This document shows, in pieces, positions 1 to 7,561 of a stretch of DNA of 43,331 nucleotides (positions are counted from its first letter, which is position 1; the number at the start of each line of letters is the position of its first letter). The position numbers were made by a program, and so were the translations under genes. Below the pieces are notes generated by a model. It searched no databases and was not told where the DNA came from. It saw only the letters and a list, made by a program, of their open reading frames with translations. Source of the DNA: an uncultured Croceitalea sp. (GTDB lineage: Bacteria; Bacteroidota; Bacteroidia; Flavobacteriales; Flavobacteriaceae); the NCBI GenBank assembly GCA_937926215.1, contig CALEYA010000015.1, positions 1-43,331 of the forward strand, in the 5' to 3' direction.

Positions 1-10
1 CTATTTCGTC

Positions 11-40
11 TTGATAAATTGATAATAGATAGTATATTTG
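11..40 (+). promoter_or_regulatory. Promoter of tRNA-Lys
   Basis: TTG at 11-13, exactly 19 nt, then TATATTTG at 33-40. This is a full match to the Bacteroidota housekeeping promoter (TTG-N19-TAnnTTTG). Transcription would begin near 45-47, about 30 nt before the tRNA. Confidence 0.75.
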
Positions 41-75
41 CAGCCGCTAAAGTGATATTTTTCATTTTTGCAGGA

Positions 76-148
76 GACCTGATAGCTCAGTTGGTAGAGC
101 ATCTCCCTTTTAAGGAGAGGGTCCTGGGTTCGAGCCCCAGTCAGGTCA
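76..148 (+). tRNA. tRNA-Lys (anticodon TTT)
   Basis: The acceptor stem GACCTGA (76-82) pairs with TCAGGTC (141-147), followed by discriminator A148. The anticodon stem TCTCC/GGAGA encloses the loop CTTTTAA, giving anticodon TTT at 109-111. The D-arm (AGCTCAGTTGGTAGAGC) and the T-arm with GGTTCGAGCC are canonical. CCA is not encoded. It has its own promoter upstream and a terminator about 25 nt downstream, so it is a single-gene transcription unit. Confidence 0.97.
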
Positions 149-171
149 CTTTTAAGGGTCCATTAGTATTC

Positions 172-206
172 AAAAGTCTGTAAATCTAAATTTTACAGAC
201 TTTTTT
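172..206 (+). terminator. Rho-independent terminator after tRNA-Lys
   Basis: AAAAGTCTGTAAA (172-184) pairs with TTTACAGACTTTT (192-204) across a short loop, and the run of T continues to 206. It ends the tRNA-Lys transcript. Confidence 0.85.
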
Positions 207-565
207 GTTTCTGCCCATTACCCTAACTGTACTTAAAATCATAGCATTAAAAGGTAATTTAAGGTTTCTTCATTCTCCAAATTGTCCCCTGTAGTTTTCA
301 ATTAGTAGGCAATTCTGGGCCAGACAAAACAATAGAGCGGATCCAATGTCCATTACGCCATGCCTTTTCATAGGGAATGTGCTTTTATTTCCACCTCAAG
401 GGCTTTTCTAATAACATTCTTATGCATAAGGGCAAAACCCCTACACGTCAGAAAAAGATCCTTGCCAAAACATGAACCGACCCGTTCAAGCACTGTCTCT
501 AAGAATTCTGTCTTTATAAAAGCAATACTTAAACCTATTTCAAAAAGAATTCAGTTTACATCATC
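207..565. other. Gene-poor stretch, nothing confidently coding
   Basis: This stretch of about 360 nt lies between the tRNA terminator and the end of the receiver-domain gene. Both strands have short open stretches (69 codons on +, about 57 without a start codon on -), but neither resembles a family I recognise. It may hold a decayed gene fragment, possibly a lost C-terminal part of the neighbouring regulator, but I could not show this. Confidence 0.4.
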
Positions 566-994
566 TTAACTAGCACGGGCAATGGGCTCCATGCTTACGA
601 AGGTTTCTATATTCCGTTGTACACCTCTTCTCAAAGACTGATTTTTTACGGTTTTTTCAACGGCTTGCTCAAAACGGGAAATTTGCAAAGGCTTTGTCAA
701 ATATGCTTTTACCGGTTGGTATTGGAATGCGCTTAGTACAAACTCTTGGCGGGTGGAATACAAGATCACCTGACAATTACAATTTAACCTTTCCAACACT
801 TCAAAACCGTTCAGTCCTGGCATTTCAACGTCCAAAATCAATAAGTCCGGTGCAAGAATATTCACTGCGTTCAAACCTGCTATGGGGTCTTGATACGCTC
901 CTATTAATTCTAGGTTATGATGCTTGCTTACTAAATTAGCAGTAGCGAGTCTCTGTATGTTGGAATCATCTATTATTATGGTCGTCAATTTCAT
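566..994 (-). CDS. Orphan response regulator, receiver domain only
   Basis: This 142-residue protein is a CheY-like receiver domain over residues 1-120. The acidic pair D9/D10, phospho-acceptor D55 (LLILD), switch S80/T81 and K101-P102 are all in place, so it should accept phosphate from a histidine kinase. The spacing and wording around EMPGLNGFEVLE and KAYLTKPL are those of LytR/AlgR-type regulators. The roughly 100-residue LytTR DNA-binding domain is absent, and only an unrelated-looking tail of about 20 residues follows. No kinase is adjacent. It may be a true single-domain regulator or a regulator truncated at its 3' end. Confidence 0.85.
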   Translation of the reverse strand: MKLTTIIIDDSNIQRLATANLVSKHHNLELIGAYQDPIAGLNAVNILAPDLLILDVEMPGLNGFEVLERLNCNCQVILYSTRQEFVLSAFQYQPVKAYLTKPLQISRFEQAVEKTVKNQSLRRGVQRNIETFVSMEPIARAS

Positions 995-1403
995 AGTTAG
1001 TCAGTTTATAAGTAAAACAACCAATACAGAACATGTCCTGACCCTTTGGGACAAAAAGCACTATTTTTCGTTGAAAGGTTAAGAAAAGTTGTTTTAGCCT
1101 CTTGACTACCTTATTCTTAAAATTAAAATTTATGGCTATAGCCTATTAAGGATACTACTAAACTGAGGGATATGCATTATCAGTACGCGATTGTTAATCA
1201 ACCAACCAAGACCCAGATAAAAAATCTAGCTTAGCCTGCCTGCCGTTCAGACAAGTTCAATCCGCTATTTTGTCCACGCATTGCATGCTTGAAGAAACAG
1301 GGTTTCACTAATAAACAACAAATGGCCTTTTGCGGTTATATGTTCTAAAACGTATAACCGCAAAAGGCCATTAAAAGAATTGGGGGCGAGCTAGCTTAAA
1401 AGA
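995..1403. other. Intergenic region with hairpin and repeat-like patch
   Basis: This stretch of about 410 nt lies between two leftward genes. It holds the long perfect hairpin at 1321-1372 and a CTGCCTGCCGTTCAGACA-type patch near 1236-1255 that resembles short repeats scattered in flavobacterial intergenic DNA (an impression only). I see no credible ORF or RNA gene. The promoter of the receiver-domain gene should lie at its left end, but no consensus match is visible. Confidence 0.4.
1321..1372 (-). terminator. 20-bp perfect hairpin, probable terminator of the lipoprotein gene
   Basis: AATGGCCTTTTGCGGTTATA (1321-1340) is an exact inverted repeat of 1353-1372, separated by a 12-nt loop. On the minus strand it is followed by a T-rich stretch (TTGTTGTTTATT). 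It lies about 30 nt past the stop codon of the 1404-2843 gene. The stem is unusually long and perfect for a simple terminator. Confidence 0.65.
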
Positions 1404-2843
1404 CTACTGTTTACTTAAAGTCAGTAATGAAGATGGGGATTCTTCCGTGCCGGCAAAAGAAAGCTGAACGCTATCTGCGGCAAGAACGTTTACTCTCCAA
1501 TCACGGTTCAACAAATCCAGTGTTTGGGACATGCCAAAATCAAGTGTTATCCCAAGAGGGCCGTTTTGCAGCATCCAGGTACCGCTAATTTCCGTACCGT
1601 TATTGGCAATCACCGTTCCATCATCTGTAAATTGAAATACATAGTCCACAAAATCATCAGAAATATCGATATCCCCTTCGGTAAAACCTTCTATCTGCCA
1701 CTCGCCATCTACTAATACCGTTTCCGAGTCCAGGGCATCATTTCCCCTATTCCCATTTCCGTTGCCATTTGTGCAGGCATCTTGAAATCTAAGTATGTTA
1801 TTTTCACCTTCCCTAAGAATAACTTTGGCTACTCCCGGCGTTTCCATGATTTCGTTTACGTTCCAAGTTAAATTGAAAGCGTTTAGTGCGGGAATATCCA
1901 ACACCATAGAAATAGCATTTCCATCACCTTGTGCAGACCACGTACCTACAAAGGTCTGTGTATCTGAACTTGCGGTCAAATTACCATCTTGATCAAAGGC
2001 AAAAGAAAGATCGTCAAACTCATTTTTAAGATTATCGCCGTTCACTTGAAACTTATTGACCTTCCAATTGTTACAAGATACCAGAACCTCCTCTAATAAA
2101 TCAACAGTACAATCATCGCAATCGTCATCATTAAAATCGTTATCGTCATCCTCATCGCAGCTGTCTTCCGCATCTGAAATAAGCTGTTCCAAACCTAAAA
2201 GATCTTGTGCTTCCAATTCCGTTCCATCCGTTAACACAAGGGTGATGGGAAATTCAATGTTGACAATATCTTCCTCATTAAGGTTTTCGATAAAATCATT
2301 TAGGCTAGCATTGTCTTCGAACATGAACGAATCAAAACTTTCCATTGCAGTATTGAATATGGAAATTGTAACAGGATACACAATATCCACGCATTCAATA
2401 TCGTCATCTTCACTATTCTCCTCTGGACAAGTATTTGCAAAAGCCGTTAATTCTTCTTGGTTAGTTACGGTTTCTTCTGTGTAATCCGCAAAGGTGATGG
2501 TAATAGGAAAAACAATTTCCAAACTGTCTTCATCCTCATCATTTTCCTCAAATAGTTCTTCAATGCGATCGATCCCAGCTACGTCCTCAATAAGGAGTTC
2601 CATTCCATTGACAATTACGGTTACCGGAAGATTGACGGAGAAACAGCTTGCCCCATCAATGATATTGTCCTCAGAGCCATCGTTCAAAGTAGTTTTGAAC
2701 AATAGGTTGGCCACATTGGACCCTGGGACTAAAAGTTCTTCTGGCATATCGCCAACAAAAACGGATTCCTCTTCCCTGCACGAAGTTGTGCAAGCAAAAA
2801 TGACGATCCAAAATAGGCTAATAAAAACTGTGCTTTTTTTCAT
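1404..2843 (-). CDS. Acidic repeat lipoprotein with two lipocalin-like domains
   Basis: This 479-residue protein has an SpII signal peptide with lipobox TTSC, so it is an outer-membrane or surface lipoprotein. Residues about 65-245 hold four tandem units of about 40-45 residues. Each opens with a beta-strand signature (LPVTVIV, FPITITF, YPVTISI, FPITLVL) and ends in Asp/Glu-rich linkers, the last being almost pure acid with a CDDC. Two related units of about 110 residues follow, beginning near NNWKVNKF and GEWQIEGF and carrying a GTW strand, as in flavobacterial lipocalin-like lipoproteins. The function is unknown. It is divergent from the FecI-like sigma gene and shares an upstream element with the 6942-7094 gene, so it is a likely target of that sigma factor. 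Confidence 0.85.
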   Translation of the reverse strand: MKKSTVFISLFWIVIFACTTSCREEESVFVGDMPEELLVPGSNVANLLFKTTLNDGSEDNIIDGASCFSVNLPVTVIVNGMELLIEDVAGIDRIEELFEENDEDEDSLEIVFPITITFADYTEETVTNQEELTAFANTCPEENSEDDDIECVDIVYPVTISIFNTAMESFDSFMFEDNASLNDFIENLNEEDIVNIEFPITLVLTDGTELEAQDLLGLEQLISDAEDSCDEDDDNDFNDDDCDDCTVDLLEEVLVSCNNWKVNKFQVNGDNLKNEFDDLSFAFDQDGNLTASSDTQTFVGTWSAQGDGNAISMVLDIPALNAFNLTWNVNEIMETPGVAKVILREGENNILRFQDACTNGNGNGNRGNDALDSETVLVDGEWQIEGFTEGDIDISDDFVDYVFQFTDDGTVIANNGTEISGTWMLQNGPLGITLDFGMSQTLDLLNRDWRVNVLAADSVQLSFAGTEESPSSLLTLSKQ

Positions 2844-2868
2844 GATTGTAGGCTTTTGTTTTATGTGC

Positions 2869-2914
2869 TATACCTATATAACAACTTAACGCCAAAAAGT
2901 CCTGAAAAATTTTA
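2869..2914 (-). promoter_or_regulatory. Shared 46-bp upstream element, copy A
   Basis: 38 of 46 positions match 7113-7158 without a gap. Read toward the lipoprotein gene, it contains TTTTTCAGGACTTTTTGGC and then GTTGTTATATAG, ending 25 nt before the ATG. It has no housekeeping TAnnTTTG box. It is interpreted as an ECF-sigma promoter. Confidence 0.6.
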
Positions 2915-2957
2915 AAAAAAGATTTTTCTATTTTTACTTTTACTAAAAACCACTTGA

Positions 2958-3482
2958 TTGAAAAAGAATCTCCACCAAGACATTTGTAATGAGACCCTTT
3001 TTGCCACTATTTATAATAAGTATTCCAAAAACCTGCACGATTTTCTTTACTACAGATACGGCGATAATTTAAATCCTGGGGACAAAGCCCAAGATGCTTT
3101 TGCGAAATTATGGGAAAATTGCAGTAAGGTGACCGCGGATAAAGCCAAGTCCTTTTTGTTTACTACGGCTAATAATCTTATGCTGAACGAGGTCAAGCAC
3201 CAAAAAGTTATCCTGAAATATAAAAGTGAGTCCCCAAAGGGTTATACGAATGAAAATCCGGAATTTCTACTTGAAAAAACCGAATACCTAAAAAAGTACC
3301 AAGAAGTACTTTCCAAATTGCCGGAAGATCAGCGGGTCGCTTTTCTTTTAAGCAAGGTGGAGGGGAAAAAACATCAGGAAATTGCAGATTTTTTAGGGGT
3401 CACCAAAAAGGTTGTGGAATACCGTATTTACTCGGCTTTCGACCAATTAAGAAAAGAATTGGATAATTTTAAGATAAAATAA
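2958..3482 (+). CDS. FecI-like ECF RNA polymerase sigma factor
   Basis: This 174-residue ECF sigma factor has region 2 at about residues 15-75 (YNKYSKNLHDFLY, then QDAFAKLWEN) and region 4 at about 115-170 (LPEDQRVAFLL, then HQEIADFLGVTKKVVEYRIYSA, the helix-turn-helix). The only start upstream of region 2 is TTG at 2958, since no ATG is available in frame, so initiation is non-standard. It directs RNA polymerase to specific promoters when its FecR-type partner, encoded immediately downstream, is triggered. No housekeeping promoter was seen upstream, so autoregulation is possible. Confidence 0.92.
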   Translation: MKKNLHQDICNETLFATIYNKYSKNLHDFLYYRYGDNLNPGDKAQDAFAKLWENCSKVTADKAKSFLFTTANNLMLNEVKHQKVILKYKSESPKGYTNENPEFLLEKTEYLKKYQEVLSKLPEDQRVAFLLSKVEGKKHQEIADFLGVTKKVVEYRIYSAFDQLRKELDNFKIK

Positions 3483-3530
3483 TCAGGAGAAATTAAAACT
3501 TGGTTGTTATATAGTCAAAGCGTCATACTT

Positions 3531-4442
3531 ATGGATTCAGATAAATTAATACAAGATTGGTTGGACGGTCAACTTTCCCAAGAGGACCAGAAGGCATTTG
3601 AGGCGCTGGAAAATTCGGAATTTTATAAAACTATCATTACGGATGCATCCCATTTTAAAGCATCGAAATTTTCAAAGGTCGACGACTTTGAGACCTTTAA
3701 AAACAAGATTATGGATACGGATAGCGGCGTTAGGAAACTAACCTGGCTTAATCCGGTATTACGTATCGCCAGTATTGTGGTGGTAGCTTTTGGACTTTGG
3801 TTTTTTATGTTTTCAACCCAAATGACAGAAATACAGACCTTGGCCGCACATAAAACGACCGTTGAATTGCCTGATACTTCCAAGGTAATTCTTAATGCTG
3901 CATCTGAAATTGCATATAATGAGGATGATTGGAGTTCGAAAAGGGAAATAATGCTTAAAGGGGAAGCCTTCTTTGATGTTGCCAAAGGTGCCAAGTTTGA
4001 TGTGGTCACCGATCAAGGTACGGTTAGTGTATTAGGAACGGAATTTACCGTTAAACAACGTGGAACATTCTTTGAGGTTGCTTGTTTTGAGGGAACCGTA
4101 AGGGTGGCCACCCAAAACCATACCCAAATATTACGGGTTGGAGATAGGTTACAATCTAGGGACGGGCAACTTGTTATGGACAAAAACACCTTTGAAGAAC
4201 CCCAATGGACGGGCAAGGACTTAAGTTATTTTAAACGTGTTCCCGTTAGCGAAGTTTTCGCGGAACTGGAAAGACAATACGGCCTAAGCGTTAGTTTTGA
4301 AAACGTGGACACCAACCTGCTGTTTACTGGAGGTTTTGGACATAAAAACCTTGAAAATGCCCTTATTTCCGTTGCAGAACCCTTAGGATTGGATTATAAA
4401 ATACTAAAGCCTAATACGGTACGTTTTACTAAACGTGACTAA
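3531..4442 (+). CDS. FecR-like anti-sigma factor
   Basis: I chose the ATG at 3531 (303 residues); a TTG at 3504 would add nine residues. The N-terminal 75 residues form the cytosolic sigma-binding part. One membrane segment follows (IASIVVVAFGLWFFMF), then a periplasmic FecR domain (LPDTSKVILNAASEI, GEAFFDVAK, VLGTEFTVK, EGTVRV) and a C-terminal DUF4974-type domain (VFAELERQYGLSVSF). It holds the FecI-like sigma inactive until the TonB receptor signals. The stop codon overlaps the receptor start by 8 nt, indicating translational coupling. Confidence 0.93.
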   Translation: MDSDKLIQDWLDGQLSQEDQKAFEALENSEFYKTIITDASHFKASKFSKVDDFETFKNKIMDTDSGVRKLTWLNPVLRIASIVVVAFGLWFFMFSTQMTEIQTLAAHKTTVELPDTSKVILNAASEIAYNEDDWSSKREIMLKGEAFFDVAKGAKFDVVTDQGTVSVLGTEFTVKQRGTFFEVACFEGTVRVATQNHTQILRVGDRLQSRDGQLVMDKNTFEEPQWTGKDLSYFKRVPVSEVFAELERQYGLSVSFENVDTNLLFTGGFGHKNLENALISVAEPLGLDYKILKPNTVRFTKRD

Positions 4443-6945
4443 GAAAATACGTTTTCTAAGCTGTATTGTACTATCTCTTTACTTTCTTCAGACCAGTGCC
4501 CAAACGGCAAAAGCATTGCCGGTAAGCACGATATTAGAAAGTTTGCAAGATCGGCATGGCGTGCAATTCAACTACGTTTCCAATTTGGTGGATGACATCT
4601 CATCATCCCCCCCGGAAACAAAAATGGATCTAAGGGAGGCATTGGCTTATCTAAGCTCTAAAACCAACTTGGATTTTGTTTTTCTCTCCGATAGTATTAT
4701 TTCCGTTCGGGAAAAAGAAATCCGGTTTTGTGGTTATTTAAAAGATAGCGATACCAAGGAACCCCTTGCTTTTGTTACTGTACAAAATGCCAGACGTGGA
4801 ACCATATCCAATGAAGAGGGCTATTTTGAAATGGATGGGCTTAAACCCAATGAAACCATAAGAATTGCGCACATTGGCTACAAGGCGTTACGGCAGGAAC
4901 TAAAAAATTTTGACGCCCTAAACTGCAGTGCAATTTACCTTACTCCCTATCAAGAAGAATTGGAAGGGATAACGGTCTACGACTTTTTGGTCCGTGGTAT
5001 CGATAAACTGGATAACGGTTCTTTTCAATTGGATTTTGATAGGTTTAGCATACTTCCCGGTCTTGTTGAAGATGATGTCTTGCAATCCTTGCAGGCATTA
5101 CCGGGAATACAGAGCGTGGATGAGACAGTGTCCAATATCAATATCCGGGGAGGAAGCAATGATCAGAACCTAATTACATGGGACGGAATTAAAATGTACC
5201 AGTCCGGACACTTCTTTGGCTTAATTTCCATGTACAATCCCTACATCACCAACAAAGTAGAGCTGCGTAAGAACGGCAGTAGTAGCAAAGATACGGACGG
5301 CGTTTCTGGAACTATAGCCATGAAAACGGACAAACGTTTGAACACCGGTTTAACAGGCGGCATAGGTCTTAATCTAATTGATGCCAACGGTTTTGTGGAT
5401 ACCGCGCTGGGCAAAAAGGTTTCTGTGCAAGTTGCCGCACGAAAATCCATTAGTAATTACTTGGAAACACCAACATACACCCAATTTTTTGAACGTATGG
5501 CCCAAGACACCGAAATTGAACAGAATATTACCGAAGGTGACGATACGGATATTCTATTCAATTTTTACGACCTGGGCGTCAGATTGCTTTACCTTCCTTC
5601 CCAAAAGGACAGGCTCCGTGTGAATTTCATTACTACTGCCAATGAGGTTAATTTTAATGAAGTAGAAGAAATTATGGGGATCGAAGAAGTAAGGGACAGT
5701 AATCTGGAGCAAACCAGCATCGCCGGGGGTATTAACTACGAACGGAACTGGACAAAAGCCTTTAGCTCTGAACTGGACGTTTATAACAGTGATTATAGCC
5801 TGCAGGCGACCAATGCCAACATCCAAAAAGACCAACGTTTTTTTCAAAAGAACGCAGTCTCTGAAACCAGTATAAAATTGAGCGGAGCTTATCGTTTGAA
5901 CCCAAAACTTACTTTAGTGAACGGCTATCATTTCGTGGAAACCAAGGTCACCAATCTAGATGAAATAGACGACCCTTTTTTTACACGACTAACGGGTGAG
6001 GTCCTCCGTACACATGCCGTTTTTTCGGAGATACGATACCGTTCAAAAAATTCCCACACCCAGTTTAATTTGGGTGGACGGTATAACTATCTGGCCAAAT
6101 TTAAAAGGCAGCTTTTAGAGCCACGTGTAAGTTTCAACCAAGACTTGGGGAAATTCTTCAACTTGGAAATCCTTGGGGAGTTGAAACATCAAAACACATC
6201 GCAGGTCATCAATTTTCAAAATGACTTTTTAGGGGTTGAAAAAAGAAGATGGCAATTGTCCAACAACGGTTCTATTCCGGTAATTAGGAGCGGACAGGCT
6301 TCGGTCGGCCTTAATTTCAACAGAAAAGGTTGGCTGGCCAATGCCGAGCTGTATTATAAAAACATAGACGGCATAACCACACAGAGCCAAGGTTTCCAAG
6401 ATCGTTTTGAGTTTGTACGTACTTCGGGTTCTTATGAAGCCAAGGGACTTGATCTATTACTAAGAAAACAATTGACGGGCAGCAATATATGGTTGGGCTA
6501 TTCCTATCTCTCCAGTGATTATCTATTTCCATCCTTATCGGAAGACAGGTTTCCCAACAACTTTGATATTACCCATGCGTTGACCATAGGGGCAAATTAT
6601 ACTTTTGGAAAGTTGCTTTTGGCGTCCGGATTGAACTGGCGAACGGGAAGGCCTATTACGATACCTATTGAAAGTGGTGAAATGGAAGACGGGGAAATCA
6701 ATTTTGGTCCTCCCAATTTGAATCGTATTGATGACTATCTAAGAGTAGATCTTTCTGCACGTTATGAGTTTGCATGGGGCAAAAATACCATGGCTCAAGT
6801 AGGATTTTCCATCTGGAACTTGCTTGGTCGTGACAATACCATTAATGCGTTTTATCGTTTGGGTATGGACCAAACCCCAGAAAGGGTCGAACAAAGCTCA
6901 TTGGGGATTACACCTAACGCCTCTGTTAAACTGGTGTTCCATTAG
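4435..6945 (+). CDS. TonB-dependent signal-transducing outer-membrane receptor
   Basis: This 836-residue protein starts at GTG 4435, overlapping fecR. It has a signal peptide (cleavage near TSAQ), then an STN domain (about 30-95) that in FecA-type transducers contacts FecR. A carboxypeptidase-regulatory-like domain follows (about 97-170: GYLKDSDTKEPLAFVTVQ, IAHIGYK), then a plug (about 205-300: LPGIQSVDETVSNINIRGG) and a beta-barrel to the end. There is no SusD partner nearby, so this is not a glycan-uptake SusCD locus. The ligand is unknown. The protein ends in VFH rather than the usual terminal Phe. The order sigma, anti-sigma, receptor with STN is the complete trans-envelope signalling cascade. 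Confidence 0.93.
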   Translation: MTKKIRFLSCIVLSLYFLQTSAQTAKALPVSTILESLQDRHGVQFNYVSNLVDDISSSPPETKMDLREALAYLSSKTNLDFVFLSDSIISVREKEIRFCGYLKDSDTKEPLAFVTVQNARRGTISNEEGYFEMDGLKPNETIRIAHIGYKALRQELKNFDALNCSAIYLTPYQEELEGITVYDFLVRGIDKLDNGSFQLDFDRFSILPGLVEDDVLQSLQALPGIQSVDETVSNINIRGGSNDQNLITWDGIKMYQSGHFFGLISMYNPYITNKVELRKNGSSSKDTDGVSGTIAMKTDKRLNTGLTGGIGLNLIDANGFVDTALGKKVSVQVAARKSISNYLETPTYTQFFERMAQDTEIEQNITEGDDTDILFNFYDLGVRLLYLPSQKDRLRVNFITTANEVNFNEVEEIMGIEEVRDSNLEQTSIAGGINYERNWTKAFSSELDVYNSDYSLQATNANIQKDQRFFQKNAVSETSIKLSGAYRLNPKLTLVNGYHFVETKVTNLDEIDDPFFTRLTGEVLRTHAVFSEIRYRSKNSHTQFNLGGRYNYLAKFKRQLLEPRVSFNQDLGKFFNLEILGELKHQNTSQVINFQNDFLGVEKRRWQLSNNGSIPVIRSGQASVGLNFNRKGWLANAELYYKNIDGITTQSQGFQDRFEFVRTSGSYEAKGLDLLLRKQLTGSNIWLGYSYLSSDYLFPSLSEDRFPNNFDITHALTIGANYTFGKLLLASGLNWRTGRPITIPIESGEMEDGEINFGPPNLNRIDDYLRVDLSARYEFAWGKNTMAQVGFSIWNLLGRDNTINAFYRLGMDQTPERVEQSSLGITPNASVKLVFH

Positions 6946-7094
6946 AAGTGAAAGAAACCGATTACCAGAAGAAAAAACTGAACCACGCAGAAAGCAATAA
7001 TAGCCTTGATGAATCTCTCGTTTTCTGCAAACATTCTAGCGAGTTGTTCATCATTTTCCAATTGGACGGTCCTAGTAAGTTCTGACTTTTTCAT
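6942..7094 (-). CDS. Small single-pass membrane protein, 50 residues
   Basis: I chose the ATG at 7094; 15 more upstream codons are open but lie within the shared upstream spacer. A charged N-terminal half (MKKSELTRTVQLENDEQLAR...) is followed by one hydrophobic C-terminal helix (IIAFCVVQFFLLVIGFF). I recognise no family. It is convergent with the TonB receptor, overlapping its stop by 4 nt, and is preceded by copy B of the 46-bp element that also precedes the lipoprotein gene. A role in the same regulon, such as modulating the sigma/anti-sigma pair or the receptor complex, is inference. Confidence 0.7.
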   Translation of the reverse strand: MKKSELTRTVQLENDEQLARMFAENERFIKAIIAFCVVQFFLLVIGFFHF

Positions 7095-7112
7095 ATCATT
7101 TTTTTTGGGAGT

Positions 7113-7158
7113 TATATCTATAAAACAACCCATCGGCAAAAAATCCCGAAAAATTTTA
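7113..7158 (-). promoter_or_regulatory. Shared 46-bp upstream element, copy B
   Basis: This is the counterpart of 2869-2914 (38/46 identical). Read leftward, it contains TTTTTCGGGATTTTTTGCC and then TTGTTTTATAG, ending 18 nt before the ATG of the 50-residue membrane protein. It is interpreted as a second promoter for the sigma factor encoded at 2958. Confidence 0.6.
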
Positions 7159-7340
7159 GAAAAACATAAAAAGAATGTTAAAAAATAGATTTTTTGGCAT
7201 TTTAATAGGCACTATTCGAACAGATACAAAACTAAAATCTTCACAAAACTATCCAACAAGGAACTTGGGCTTCCATAACATCTTAACCCACTTCATGCAT
7301 ATTCTTTTCCTTAATTTCATTATTTTTGCTGCCGCCAAAA

Positions 7341-7424
7341 GCCCACGTGGTGGAATTGGTAGACACGCTACCTTGAGGGGGTAGTGTTCGTAAGGACGTG
7401 CTGGTTCGACTCCAGTCGTGGGCA
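7341..7424 (+). tRNA. tRNA-Leu (anticodon GAG)
   Basis: The acceptor stem GCCCACG (7341-7347) pairs with CGTGGGC (7417-7423), followed by discriminator A. The anticodon stem CTACC/GGTAG encloses TTGAGGG, giving GAG at 7375-7377, which reads CUC/CUU. The long variable arm (TGTTCGTAAGGACG) marks a class II tRNA. A -7 box TATTTTTG at 7321-7328 sits 12 nt upstream, without a clear -33 partner. Confidence 0.96.
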
Positions 7425-7428
7425 CCGG

Positions 7429-7457
7429 GCCCTTCGTGAAAACGAAGGGCTTTTTTG
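7429..7457 (+). terminator. Rho-independent terminator after tRNA-Leu
   Basis: GCCCTTCGT (7429-7437) pairs with ACGAAGGGC (7442-7450) across a GAAA loop, followed by TTTTTT. It is strong, and separates the tRNA from the carotenoid operon. Confidence 0.9.
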
Positions 7458-7532
7458 TTTATTTCCATGCCCTTAGCGCAAAAAATTGCCAAATTTTAAC
7501 TGTTGCTTAAGTCTATGGTATCATTTTAATTG

Positions 7533-7540
7533 TAAATTTG
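7533..7540 (+). promoter_or_regulatory. -7 box of the carotenoid operon promoter
   Basis: TAAATTTG matches TAnnTTTG and lies 21 nt before the ATG at 7562, so the transcript start falls at about 7545. This excludes the longer TTG start at 7538 for merR. No TTG stands at the standard 19-nt spacing, which fits a regulated promoter. Confidence 0.5.
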
Positions 7541-7561
7541 TTTAACGATTTCTGTGAAAAA

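Noticed and set aside
360-569. Open frame of 69 codons on + after the tRNA-Lys
   Set aside because: No recognisable motif, unusual Ser/Arg/Lys composition, no promoter or ribosome-binding support, and the opposite strand is equally open.
2056-2889. Two Ser-rich + strand frames opposite the acidic lipoprotein gene
   Set aside because: They are the antisense of GAT/GAA-rich codons of the real gene; low-complexity serine runs are the expected shadow.
4435-6945. SusC/SusD glycan-utilisation locus
   Set aside because: No SusD-like lipoprotein or glycoside hydrolase is present; the STN domain and FecI/FecR partners indicate a signalling receptor.
7175-7492. Open frames over the tRNA-Leu on both strands
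   Set aside because: They run through a well-formed tRNA and its terminator.
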